Positions 42,752-50,964 of a DNA stretch of 64,000 nucleotides are shown here, piece after piece. The number at the start of each line of letters is the position of its first letter. Within the stretch, counting starts at the first letter, position 1. Source of the DNA: Flavobacteriales bacterium (lineage in GTDB: Bacteria; Bacteroidota; Bacteroidia; Flavobacteriales_F; PHOS-HE28). The position numbers were made by a program, and so were the translations under genes. Where the stretch lies: positions 62,001 to 126,000 of the forward strand of contig JAEUSY010000042.1 of assembly GCA_016788295.1 (NCBI GenBank), given 5' to 3'. The notes beneath the pieces were generated by a model. That model searched no databases. It saw only the letters and a list, made by a program, of their open reading frames with translations, and had not been told where the DNA came from.

Positions 42752-43890
42752 GGACCACCCGCACGCTATTGCTGGCCACTGGCCTGTGCGTTGCCGCTTT
42801 GGCACAGGCACAAGCGCCTGCGGATACGACCACCCATCCGCTCAAGCCCGGTTGGTGGCACATCCCCGGGACACAGACGCGCATGACCATCGGTGGTTAT
42901 GTGAAGGCGGACCTCATCCACGACCTGAAGCCGATCGGCTCGCCGAACTTCTTCGACGTGAGCAAGATCCCCACGGACGGCAGCACGGGCAGCAGCACGC
43001 ACCTACAGGCCATGGAATCGCGGATCTTCATCGACGTGCGGCGCGACTCGCGTTGCGGCGAGGTGCGCGGTTTCGTGGAGGGCGACTTCTTCGGCAGCGG
43101 TAATTCCTTCCGTCTGCGCCATGCATACGTGCAGATCGGTGAGCGCTGGCTGGCCGGACAGACGTGGAGCACCTTCATGGACGAGACCATCATCCCCGCG
43201 ACGCTCGACTTTGAAAAGCCTGCGGCCTACGCCTTCGCGCGGCATGCGCAGTTCCGCTACACGCACCCGCTGGGAAAGAAGCTCGGCCTGGCGCTGGCCT
43301 TGGAGGAACCGGCGAAGAACGTGCAGACGCCTGCTGCCGGAGAGCTCACCAATCCATTGCCCGATCTGGTGGCACGCTTGAAGTATTCCGGATCACGCGG
43401 GCATGTGCTGCTCGCAGGTTTCGTCGGCAACGTGGACTTCACCCCCGACTCCGGCGCGGTGCAGCAGCTCACCACCAGTGGCGTGAACCTGAGCGGTGGT
43501 CTAAAGATCGGTAAGAAGGACATGCTCACCGCACAGGTGATCTACGGACCGGGCATCGCCCGCTATCGCTTCGGCAAGTTCGGTGCGCCTGATGCGAACG
43601 GCAACATCCGGCCCATCACCGGCGTGGGCGCCACACTTGGTTACCAGCATTGGTGGGCCCAGGAGTGGTCCTCCTTCGTGGTGGTGAACGCCGGTGACGA
43701 TGAGCCACTGGCAGGACAGCCGGCCAGTGACGCGGACCTGCTCACCTATGGTGCGGTGAACCTGTTGTGGCACTTCACCCCCTACGCCTTCGTGGGCGTG
43801 GAGTACCTGCATGGCCTGCGCGAGAACATCAGCGGAGCGGACGGATCGGCAGACCGCATCATGTTAAGCGTGCGGATGAACTTCAATTGA
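42748..43890 (+). CDS. DcaP-like trimeric outer-membrane porin (380 aa)
   Basis: Start at 42748 gives MRTTRTLLLATGLCVAALAQAQ, a signal peptide; the longer frame upstream lies in the carbonic anhydrase gene. The mature protein has the DcaP hallmarks: IGGYVKADLIHDLKPIGSPNFFDVSKIP near the N-terminus, ESRIFIDVRRDSRCGEVRGFVEGDFFG, LRHAYVQIGERWLAGQTWSTFMD and a final strand RIMLSVRMNFN. DcaP proteins are trimeric porins that import dicarboxylates and other anions. The ATGA overlap with the alpha-carbonic anhydrase suggests linked function, for example bicarbonate or organic-acid passage, which is inference. Two hairpins downstream (43928-43999) lie before the convergent gene. Confidence 0.88.
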   Translation: MRTTRTLLLATGLCVAALAQAQAPADTTTHPLKPGWWHIPGTQTRMTIGGYVKADLIHDLKPIGSPNFFDVSKIPTDGSTGSSTHLQAMESRIFIDVRRDSRCGEVRGFVEGDFFGSGNSFRLRHAYVQIGERWLAGQTWSTFMDETIIPATLDFEKPAAYAFARHAQFRYTHPLGKKLGLALALEEPAKNVQTPAAGELTNPLPDLVARLKYSGSRGHVLLAGFVGNVDFTPDSGAVQQLTTSGVNLSGGLKIGKKDMLTAQVIYGPGIARYRFGKFGAPDANGNIRPITGVGATLGYQHWWAQEWSSFVVVNAGDDEPLAGQPASDADLLTYGAVNLLWHFTPYAFVGVEYLHGLRENISGADGSADRIMLSVRMNFN

Positions 43891-43927
43891 GCAAGCATCG
43901 GAATTCCGCCCATAGGTCGTGAATGTT

Positions 43928-43949
43928 GCAGGACAGCGAATGGTCCTGC
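43928..43949. terminator. hairpin after the porin gene
   Basis: GCAGGAC-(eight-base loop)-GTCCTGC, a seven-pair stem 38 bases past the porin stop. No T-run, but a second inverted repeat follows at once. Confidence 0.4.
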
Positions 43950-43964
43950 GCAGCTCAACTAGTT

Positions 43965-43999
43965 CACAAGTCCGAGCCATGCAAGGCCCAGGACTTGTG
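43965..43999. terminator. inverted repeat between convergent genes
   Basis: CACAAGTCC and GGACTTGTG are perfect complements (nine pairs) separated by 17 bases, eleven bases before the stop of the convergent barrel gene. It may be a bidirectional terminator or a protein-binding palindrome; no T-run. Confidence 0.4.
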
Positions 44000-44010
44000 C
44001 TGACCACAGC

Positions 44011-44445
44011 TCAGCGTCCGAACACGTAGCGCACGTTCAGGCCGAAGCCCTCGGCCCTGAAAGAGGTCTTTTCGATGAGCCACAAGGTGGGGCGCCAATC
44101 AAGGCTTAGCGAAACAGGTACGCCATTGAAATGGTAATCAAGCCCCAGTTCACCGCTGAAACCGAGGTAGAACGGATCGTTGATGAGCATCGAAGGACCT
44201 GCGCCCACGTACCAGTTGAAGGCCTCCCCACCCAAGGGTTTGTACAGGAAGTCATAGAGCGCCTCAATGCCCACGCCGTCGCCGAAGGACAGGTCGGCAT
44301 GAATGCGGCTGAACTCACCTACCTGGAACAGACCATCAACCGCTACGGTATTGCCCAGTACATCGCCGAAGCGGATGCCCAGTTCCTGTGCAGAGGCAAA
44401 TTGGCCTGCCGTAATGAAGAGAAGGGCGAGAAGTATCTTTTTCAT
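44011..44445 (-). CDS. small outer-membrane beta-barrel protein (144 aa)
   Basis: Start at 44445 gives MKKILLALLFITAGQFASAQ, a clear signal peptide; an upstream in-frame start at 44526 is not supported. The mature ~125 residues (ELGIRFGDVLGNTVAVDGLF ... IHADLSFGDGVGIEALYDFLY ... FNWYVGAGPSMLIN ... GLDYHFNGVPVSLSLDWRPTLW ... GLNVRYVFGR) form an eight-strand barrel pattern. It is a stand-alone gene with convergent porin downstream. Function unknown. Confidence 0.75.
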   Translation of the reverse strand: MKKILLALLFITAGQFASAQELGIRFGDVLGNTVAVDGLFQVGEFSRIHADLSFGDGVGIEALYDFLYKPLGGEAFNWYVGAGPSMLINDPFYLGFSGELGLDYHFNGVPVSLSLDWRPTLWLIEKTSFRAEGFGLNVRYVFGR

Positions 44446-44640
44446 GGATAAGTGGTTGGTGTTCGGGCCATATGCAGCCTGGAACGCTGGGCAAATATCG
44501 ATGCCGCAAAGTGCACCTGCGGTCATGAAATGCCACTGGCTTCAACGAACGGATGTTCGCAACCGACATTGGTGGCCGAGCCGTTCGGTCCGTTACGCTG
44601 GGCCGGTCCGCCTTGGTTCTCTGCAAGCCTGCTGGTGTGC

Positions 44641-46257
44641 TCAATGCACCCCGGGGTCCCACTGCTCCTTGGGCACCACTTTGGGTCTTTCGGGATCTTG
44701 CACATAGTGCGGGCTCATGATCTGCACGCCGTTCGCGTTGAACACATCCTGGATGTTGGCGTGTAGTGCGGACACTGTTTCGCGCACCGGCCCTTCCACA
44801 ATGGAGGTCAGCTTGTAGTGAACATAGAAGTCGTTCAATGCGTGCTGTGTCACCACAGGAGGAATATCCGCTGCGAGGCCCGGTGTTCGGCGAGCAGCTT
44901 CCTGCAACAAGGCGTGCACCTGGCGCCACGGTGCATCGTAGCCAATGGTTACGCTGGCGCACCATAACACACCCTTGCCGCCGGTGTGCCGGCTAAGGTT
45001 GGTTACCGTGTTGGCCATGATGGTGCCATTGGGCACGTTCACTTCCTCGCCCTGCAGGGTGGTGATGGTGCTGTTGAAGTAGCCGATCTCCTTCACCACG
45101 CCGGTCACCAGATCGCCAACGCTGACCAGTTCGCCCACACGCATGATGCGGTTGAACATGAGCGCAAGGCCGCTCATGGCCTGCGAAACCACACCGCTGC
45201 TGCCGAGCGATAGCATGATGCCTGCGAGAACTCCCACCCCTTGAAAGGCCTTGCTGCCGCTACCGGGTATGAAAGGGAAGGCCAGGACAAGCGCGAACAA
45301 CCACAACAGCACAACGGCCACCCGGCGTGTAGGTAGTGCTATGGCCGGGTCTATCCAGGCCACCTCCAGCTCGCCTTTGGCAATGCGCTGGAAGAACGCT
45401 GCGATCAACCGTGTTATCCAACGCGTAATGAGCAGGATGACCAGGACCACGGCAAGCCCGGGCAGAGCGTCCATCACTTTTTCCAACATCCAAAGACCTC
45501 CGCGTGCCAGAAGCGCGAACATCTGTTCGCTCCAAGCGCGGGTCATGGGTATACGGTCCAGCACGGCGGTAAGCCAGAAGTAAAAGGCCACCACCATCAG
45601 CAGTCCAATGATGGAGTAGGCCAGGCGTTGTACCACAATGACCAATGCATGACCGCGTGTGAGCCCGCCCTTGATGCCGGTGCGTGCCATGCTGCGCTTA
45701 ACAAGACGGACCGCCTCCAAACGCAGCCAGCGCCGCGACCGGCCCAGCAGCCAGATAACGATCAGGAAGAGCGCAGTGAACAGCAGGCTGGCCAGCCCAT
45801 TATTCAGCATGGCGCTCGAGTCACGCATCTCGCGCATTTCGCCAATGGCCGTTCGCAGACTTGCCAGCGTATTCCTGGTGGTCGCGTTGAGGTCCTCGCC
45901 AAGGGTGGGGTCCACATCCAATGGCGATATGTACATGAGCGGACGTCCATCGAGCAGAATTGCCCTGCCGCTGAACACGGCCGAATCGCTCACCGAACAG
46001 GGGCCGTTGAGGTCGAGCGCATCATCAAGGCGTTTGTGAATGGCCGCCACACGCTGCTCAGGGGTATTGCCCAGCACCTCGCTGCGCAGGGTGATGATGA
46101 ACCGGTTGGCCACATACAGGTCCTCGGGCACCGATGGTCTGAAAGTGCGCTCCACATCTCCTGGCCCGCTGTGCACAGGACGTTGCGAACTGTCAGGCGT
46201 TGCAGCCCCGGCAAGCGTTGCATACAGCAGTACGATGGCTAATTGGAAGGTGCGCAT
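44641..46257 (-). CDS. MscS-family mechanosensitive channel with periplasmic N-domain (538 aa)
   Basis: A cleavable signal peptide (MRTFQLAIVLLYATLAGA) and a ~120-residue extracytoplasmic region (with PEDLYVANRFIITLRSEVLG and GRAILLDGRPLMYI) precede about five membrane helices starting at LASLLFTALFLIVIWLLG. The last helix and beta domain are typical MscS: GVGVLAGIMLSLGSSGVVSQAMSGL (pore helix TM3 rich in Gly/Ala/Ser), VSVGDLVTGVVKEIGYFNSTITTLQGEEVNVPNG and a C-terminal alpha/beta domain. It should open on membrane tension to release solutes in hypo-osmotic shock. It is divergent from the cyclase gene; a TAAATTCG box is 16-23 bases upstream. Confidence 0.9.
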   Translation of the reverse strand: MRTFQLAIVLLYATLAGAATPDSSQRPVHSGPGDVERTFRPSVPEDLYVANRFIITLRSEVLGNTPEQRVAAIHKRLDDALDLNGPCSVSDSAVFSGRAILLDGRPLMYISPLDVDPTLGEDLNATTRNTLASLRTAIGEMREMRDSSAMLNNGLASLLFTALFLIVIWLLGRSRRWLRLEAVRLVKRSMARTGIKGGLTRGHALVIVVQRLAYSIIGLLMVVAFYFWLTAVLDRIPMTRAWSEQMFALLARGGLWMLEKVMDALPGLAVVLVILLITRWITRLIAAFFQRIAKGELEVAWIDPAIALPTRRVAVVLLWLFALVLAFPFIPGSGSKAFQGVGVLAGIMLSLGSSGVVSQAMSGLALMFNRIMRVGELVSVGDLVTGVVKEIGYFNSTITTLQGEEVNVPNGTIMANTVTNLSRHTGGKGVLWCASVTIGYDAPWRQVHALLQEAARRTPGLAADIPPVVTQHALNDFYVHYKLTSIVEGPVRETVSALHANIQDVFNANGVQIMSPHYVQDPERPKVVPKEQWDPGVH

Positions 46258-46272
46258 GGGGCAGGGTGTCGG

Positions 46273-46280
46273 CGAATTTA
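46273..46280 (-). promoter_or_regulatory. possible -7 promoter element (TAAATTCG) for the mscS-like gene
   Basis: TAAATTCG on the minus strand, one mismatch from TAnnTTTG, lies 15 bases before the ATG at 46257. No convincing -33 box. Confidence 0.4.
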
Positions 46281-46521
46281 GTGGGGCCGCGCAAGGGCGC
46301 CTTCACAACCGTGAGGGAGCGAGGAGGGCTAACGTTCCAGAACTCCCCCCTCTCGGGTCAAGCATTGCATGTCCACGCGGCGCACAGGTCTTTCGACCAT
46401 TGCCCATACGCGCATCGTGCGTTCGCCCTGGTCTTCAACGATCGTTCGCTTTCCGCCGATCGCCAGCACTGTCCCGAAGTTCCGCAACTTCGCCGGGCGC
46501 CCGTGGCGGTGCTCCTCTGGT

Positions 46522-47562
46522 ATGCGTTCGCAACAACTCACCATCCTGCGGCACAAGGTGGCCCGCGTGCTCACCTTCGCCATACTGACACAGGCGCTGG
46601 TGTTCATGCTTAACTGGTACGCCGGTAACAAGTTCCATCCGGTGCAGTTCACGTGGTTCCTGTTGGGCCTGCTGGTGGGCGCGGTGGAGCAGTTCTTCTT
46701 CACCGGACCCATTGCACGGTTGCCCATCTACCTGCAGATCGGGCTGCGCGTGGTGCTGGTGTGGTTCATCGGCATGGGGCTGCTCTCCCTGATCATGATC
46801 GCCGACCTTGAGCCGCCTGCCATGAACGAGCTGGGCCTGGTGGACCTGAAGGCGCTGTGGAAACACCCCGTGATGGAACGCGTGGCGCTGAACGCCGTGA
46901 TGGTGTCGGCACTGGTGATGCTCTTCATGGAGATGGAACGCCTGGTGGGCGCACGCATGTTCCGTCGCTTCATCACCGGCCGCTACGCGCATCCGCGTCG
47001 CGAGGACCGTGTGGTGATGTTCATCGACCTCGAAGGGTCCACGCGCCTTACCGAACAACTGGGCGACGAGCGCTACTTCGCCCTGCTGAACCGCTGTTTC
47101 GAACTGATGACCGGCCCCGTGCTGGCCAGCGGCGCCGAGATCCTGAAGTACGTGGGCGATGAGGTGATCATGACCTGGCACACGCCCGAGGCCGTGCGCG
47201 ATGAACGCTGCCTGCACCTCTACTTCGACATCCGCGAGGCCCTGGAGCGCGAGGGGCCGGCCTTTCAACGGCGTTATGGCGTGGTGCCCCGTTTCCATGC
47301 AGCGCTGCATCGCGGCGAGGTCATCGCGGCGCAGGTGGGCACCATACGCCGCAGCATCGATCTGAGCGGCGATGCCATGAACACCTGCGCACGCCTTACC
47401 GGTGTGGCCAAGGAGATGGGCGGACTGGTGATATCCGGCGATCTGCTGCAGGCGCTGGGCACGCGCTCGCCAACCTTCCGCTGTGGTGAACTGCGCGAAC
47501 TGGACATTCGTGGCAAGGAGCGTTCGGTATCTGCCTGTGCCGTTGATCGCATTGCGAACTGA
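46522..47562 (+). CDS. membrane-bound class III nucleotide cyclase (346 aa)
   Basis: Start at 46522 (MRSQQLTILRHKVARVL) begins just before four predicted membrane helices (about 17-33, 43-60, 73-97, 121-138). A short linker leads to the cyclase domain from residue ~163: VVMFIDLEGSTRL with metal-binding D169, ILKYVGDEVIMTW with K209 (adenine-selecting position) and the second metal aspartate D213, and IDLSGDAMNTCARL with N287 and R291 for the transition state. All catalytic residues seem present, so it is probably an active adenylate cyclase. There is no HAMP or known sensor domain: the four-helix membrane part may itself sense. It is followed after 45 bases by the AsmA-like gene. Confidence 0.88.
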   Translation: MRSQQLTILRHKVARVLTFAILTQALVFMLNWYAGNKFHPVQFTWFLLGLLVGAVEQFFFTGPIARLPIYLQIGLRVVLVWFIGMGLLSLIMIADLEPPAMNELGLVDLKALWKHPVMERVALNAVMVSALVMLFMEMERLVGARMFRRFITGRYAHPRREDRVVMFIDLEGSTRLTEQLGDERYFALLNRCFELMTGPVLASGAEILKYVGDEVIMTWHTPEAVRDERCLHLYFDIREALEREGPAFQRRYGVVPRFHAALHRGEVIAAQVGTIRRSIDLSGDAMNTCARLTGVAKEMGGLVISGDLLQALGTRSPTFRCGELRELDIRGKERSVSACAVDRIAN

Positions 47563-47607
47563 CGAACGAGAGGGGGCAGGACCGCTCTCTAACTGAACGA
47601 AGCATAC

Positions 47608-49290
47608 ATGGCACTTACCCGAAGAAGCCGCCGTTGGATCATCGTGCTCTCGGTGCTCGCGCTGCTGGTAGGTGGGCTTTTCCACTATGCCGATCGCCTG
47701 GCCGCCAACGCCCTGCACCATGTGGCCGCGCTCGCTGAAAAAGGCGGCCACCGCATCACCTTCGGTTCCGTGCAGGTGTCCCTGCTCAAGGCGCATATCC
47801 GGCTTGAGGACCTCAACGTGGTGCCCATGGCCGACAGCACCGTGGAGGACAGCGCCGTGCGCTACACCGTGCATGCCGACCGCATCGATCTGCGTGGCGT
47901 GGAATTGATGGCGCTGCTGCGACGCAACGTGCTGCATGTGGGCCACATCGAGCTGCACGGGCCTTCGGTGCTGCACAGCTTTGTGCCGCGGGGACTGAAG
48001 CAGGCCGCGGCCGACAGCCTGCCCAACGAAAAGCCCAACGGCAAGGGTCTGCCGCTGGACGTGCTGCGCGTGGACACCCTGCTGATCGCCGATGCCACTG
48101 GCCGCTCGCAGGACCGCAGTGCCGATGCGCCCGCGCTGTCCATTGGCGTCCTGGACCTGCTCATCACGGGCATCCGCTTGGTGCCCGATGCACAGGGCCG
48201 CGCCGTGCCCGATGTGGCCAGCGTGCAACTGGACCTGCACAAGGCCGAAACGCACCTGAAGCCCTACTACACGCTCACGCTCGATTCCGCGCGCATCCGC
48301 ATTCCACAGGATACCGCCATCCTCTTCGGTGTTCGCTTCACGCCCGATGTGGCGCCCAAACAGTACCATAAGCTGGTGGATCACCAGGTGGAACTGTACC
48401 GCGCCGTGGTGGACACCCTCATGCTCTCCGGCTTCGACCTCTCGGCCCGCCTGCGCGATGGCACCGTGCGCGCTCAGGAACTGCGCGTGGCCGGTGTGGC
48501 GCTGGACATCCATCGCGACAAGACCCTGCCGCTTGGTCCCGTGCATCCCAAACCCCTGCTGGCCGACCGCATCACCCGCATGCATGTGCCCGTGCAAGTG
48601 GATACCGTGCGTGTGCTGCGCGGCACCGTTACCTACCACGAACGTCTCAAGCCCGGCGCCGACTTCGGGTCCATTTCCTTCACGCACATCGCGGGGCAGC
48701 TCACCGGCTTCAGCAACCTGCCGCAGCCCAACGCGCCGGATCTTCATCTCGTTGGATCCGCCCACGTGGGCCACGCCCGCGCCCAGGTGGACATCCGCAT
48801 GCCCATGGCCAGCGCGCACACCACCGTGGATGTTCACGTGCGGCTGAAAGGCTTCCCCGCCACGGACATGAACCGCATGACGGACGAGCTGCTGCACGTT
48901 ACCGCCACCCAAGGCACCATCCACCTGGTGGACATGCGCATGCGTGGCGATGACCAGCGCGCCACCGGCACCATCGATCTGCACTACGAGGACCTGGCCA
49001 TGCAGCTCGGCACCGAGATCAAGCACGCCAAGCTGCTCACCAAGGTGGCCAACATGGCCGTGCGCGGTTCCAACATGCCAAATACCAAAGGCTACCGCAA
49101 GGGGCAATTCACGGTGGAAAAGCCGATGAACGCCGGTGTCTTCAAGTACATCTGGATCAGCCTGCGCACCGGCATGATCGAGGTGATGCTTCCTCAGCTG
49201 CTTCTAAAGCAAATGCACAAACAGCAGGAGAAGAAGGGGAGGAAGGAGGCAAGGAAAGAAGGCCGGCAGCGCAACAAGAAGGGAGCCTGA
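47608..49290 (+). CDS. AsmA/DUF748-like membrane-anchored protein (560 aa)
   Basis: One N-terminal membrane anchor (WIIVLSVLALLVGGLFHYADRLA) followed by a long beta-rich body with the feel of AsmA-like proteins: GGHRITFGSVQVSLLKAHIRLEDLNVVP, HVGHIELHGPSVLHSF, LLADRITRMHVPVQVDTVRVLRGTVTYHERL, and a C-terminal part GTIDLHYEDLAMQLG. The last ~25 residues are strongly basic (KKGRKEARKEGRQRNKKGA). AsmA-like proteins bridge the envelope and shuttle phospholipids; the role here is inferred from the fold only. It lies 45 bases after the cyclase gene on the same strand and may share its message. Confidence 0.65.
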   Translation: MALTRRSRRWIIVLSVLALLVGGLFHYADRLAANALHHVAALAEKGGHRITFGSVQVSLLKAHIRLEDLNVVPMADSTVEDSAVRYTVHADRIDLRGVELMALLRRNVLHVGHIELHGPSVLHSFVPRGLKQAAADSLPNEKPNGKGLPLDVLRVDTLLIADATGRSQDRSADAPALSIGVLDLLITGIRLVPDAQGRAVPDVASVQLDLHKAETHLKPYYTLTLDSARIRIPQDTAILFGVRFTPDVAPKQYHKLVDHQVELYRAVVDTLMLSGFDLSARLRDGTVRAQELRVAGVALDIHRDKTLPLGPVHPKPLLADRITRMHVPVQVDTVRVLRGTVTYHERLKPGADFGSISFTHIAGQLTGFSNLPQPNAPDLHLVGSAHVGHARAQVDIRMPMASAHTTVDVHVRLKGFPATDMNRMTDELLHVTATQGTIHLVDMRMRGDDQRATGTIDLHYEDLAMQLGTEIKHAKLLTKVANMAVRGSNMPNTKGYRKGQFTVEKPMNAGVFKYIWISLRTGMIEVMLPQLLLKQMHKQQEKKGRKEARKEGRQRNKKGA

Positions 49291-49479
49291 TCATTCCCCT
49301 TGCGCGCATGAGTGCACATGCCATGGGCCAAGTGTTGCATCCACTACCAACGGCGATGCAGGTGGCCTGAGCGCGCGGTGCGCCTCACCTTGCTTTACCC
49401 CGATCAAGGTATTGTCGCCCCCACACGACCCGGCCACCTTCGCACCGGCAACGCAGCTAACGCGTGCCGTGCAACGAAC

Positions 49480-50382
49480 ATGACGCAGGTATCCGTGAAC
49501 AAGGTGGTGAAAGGGGGAGGACTAACCGGCGCGCTGGCCTTCGTGATCGTGCTGCTCTTCATGCCCATCGGCCATGCGCTCATGGTGCTCATCGAACAAG
49601 TGCTGGGCAGCTCCAAAATGGTGGGCGCGGGCCTTATGGGCACCTTGGGCGCCGCACTGCTGGTGGTGGGCGTGCGGGCACAAGGCCGCACCTTGCGCGC
49701 CACCCTGCTCGGCCTGCTCTCCGGCATTCTGGTGTGGACCGGCTGGGTGGAGTTCTCCTTCGTGTGGATCGCTGAAAAGCACGGCGTGGCCCCGCACATC
49801 CAGGACGACGAGGTGGCCACTCGGCCCGAGTACCTCGTCATGGTCTCGTCCTTAGGCTTGCTCGCCAGCATGCTGCTCTACTTCCTGTTCACCCACACGC
49901 GCTGCGGCTTCTTCGTGTGGTTCCAGCAGCGGCTGGGGCTGCGTGCCCATGCGTCACCACGTGGCGTACAGGCCGCTCCACGCCCGCTGGCCATCACCAC
50001 CTTCATTGAAACGGTGATGATCATCTGGGCCTTCTATCTTCTGCTGCTGCTCGCCTACGACCCGCAGCTGGCCGGCGATCAACACCCGCTTACCTGGCTG
50101 GTGGCCTTCGGCTCGCTGGCGTGGTCCGCATGGCTCATGGCGCGCCTGCTGTGCATACAGGCCTTCGACCACGCTGTGCGTTATGCCGTGCCCACCGTGG
50201 TCATCTTCTGGAATTTCATCGAGGTGGCAGGCCGCTGGGGCCTCTTCAAGGAGATCTGGGTACACCCGCTGGAACACTGGGTGGAGAACGGCCTCATCGC
50301 CCTCGCCCTGCTGCTCTTCGTGGGCCGCTACGTGGTGGACCATGCCCGCAGCAAGCGGGCGCTGGGGGCGGTGCAGGGTTGA
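49480..50382 (+). CDS. polytopic membrane protein of unknown function (300 aa)
   Basis: Start at 49480 (MTQVSVNKVVKGGG) is placed shortly before the first membrane helix; the open frame upstream is low-confidence. About eight hydrophobic helices are visible (for example ALAFVIVLLFMPIGHALMVL, MGTLGAALLVVGV, LLGLLSGILVWTGWVEFSFV, YLVMVSSLGLLASMLLYFLF, FIETVMIIWAFYLLLLL, WLVAFGSLAWSAWLMARLL, VPTVVIFWNFIEVAG, GLIALALLLFVGRYVV). Conserved-looking residues in membranes include W/E pairs (WVEFSFVW, FWNFIEVAGRWG), which could bind substrate or lipid. I do not recognise the family. Nearest upstream gene is the AsmA-like one, 189 bases away. Confidence 0.65.
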   Translation: MTQVSVNKVVKGGGLTGALAFVIVLLFMPIGHALMVLIEQVLGSSKMVGAGLMGTLGAALLVVGVRAQGRTLRATLLGLLSGILVWTGWVEFSFVWIAEKHGVAPHIQDDEVATRPEYLVMVSSLGLLASMLLYFLFTHTRCGFFVWFQQRLGLRAHASPRGVQAAPRPLAITTFIETVMIIWAFYLLLLLAYDPQLAGDQHPLTWLVAFGSLAWSAWLMARLLCIQAFDHAVRYAVPTVVIFWNFIEVAGRWGLFKEIWVHPLEHWVENGLIALALLLFVGRYVVDHARSKRALGAVQG

Positions 50383-50964
50383 TGACGACGTGAAGAATGG
50401 AACGTGTAGCTCCTCGATCTGATGCTCATTGGGCCTTGTTGGTGATGTCGATGCCATCTTTCACCATTGGTCACCGCATCCCGCGGCCGCTACTATTCCT
50501 GCCATGGCTCAGGGTAACGTGATCGGTACCCACGAGGATCACGACCTTGTTGGTATTCCCCTTGTTCGCACTGTTGGGCTGATCGTCCGCTGGCAACACT
50601 GCGTTGCGGGGGGGGCGTGAGCGCTTCGGTGGTATTGCCTCAGGCCGAGGCCACCACCACTGTGGCGGCGGGTGCTGCGTTTCAGAAGCCCATGGCAACG
50701 AACGGGAACCCCGTTTCCGTCGTGGGGCAGTCGATATACAAGAACACATTGAAGGGTCCACGAGTTACGTTACGGTTTGTGCGTTCGTTGTGGTCCCATT
50801 ATGGGCGTAGGACCAGTGTGGGTGAATGGGGCCATGGCCTCAACGTAGGCAGCGCATCCGGTGACATTGAACTGCAATACGTCACGAAAGAAATCGCAAC
50901 TTCGATCAGGGATGAGACGACACAGATCTCCACCCGAGCTTATATCATCCACTCCGCCCGCACC
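50383..50964. other. 582-base intergenic region, no supported gene
   Basis: Six-frame reading shows only short frames without signals or recognisable motifs. A run of eight G lies at 50608-50615 and interrupts a plus-strand frame that would otherwise join two open stretches; neither side looks like a known protein. The stretch before the amidohydrolase (about 50860-50964) probably contains its promoter, but no TAnnTTTG-type box stood out. Confidence 0.5.

Noticed and set aside
46435-49107. 890-codon minus-strand frame opposite the cyclase and AsmA-like genes
   Set aside because: His/Gln-rich composition, spans two real genes with catalytic or membrane features, no signal or motif.
50617-50964. 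N-terminal extension of the first amidohydrolase from 50617
   Set aside because: The lipobox signal begins at the ATG 50965; the extension has no protein-like features.
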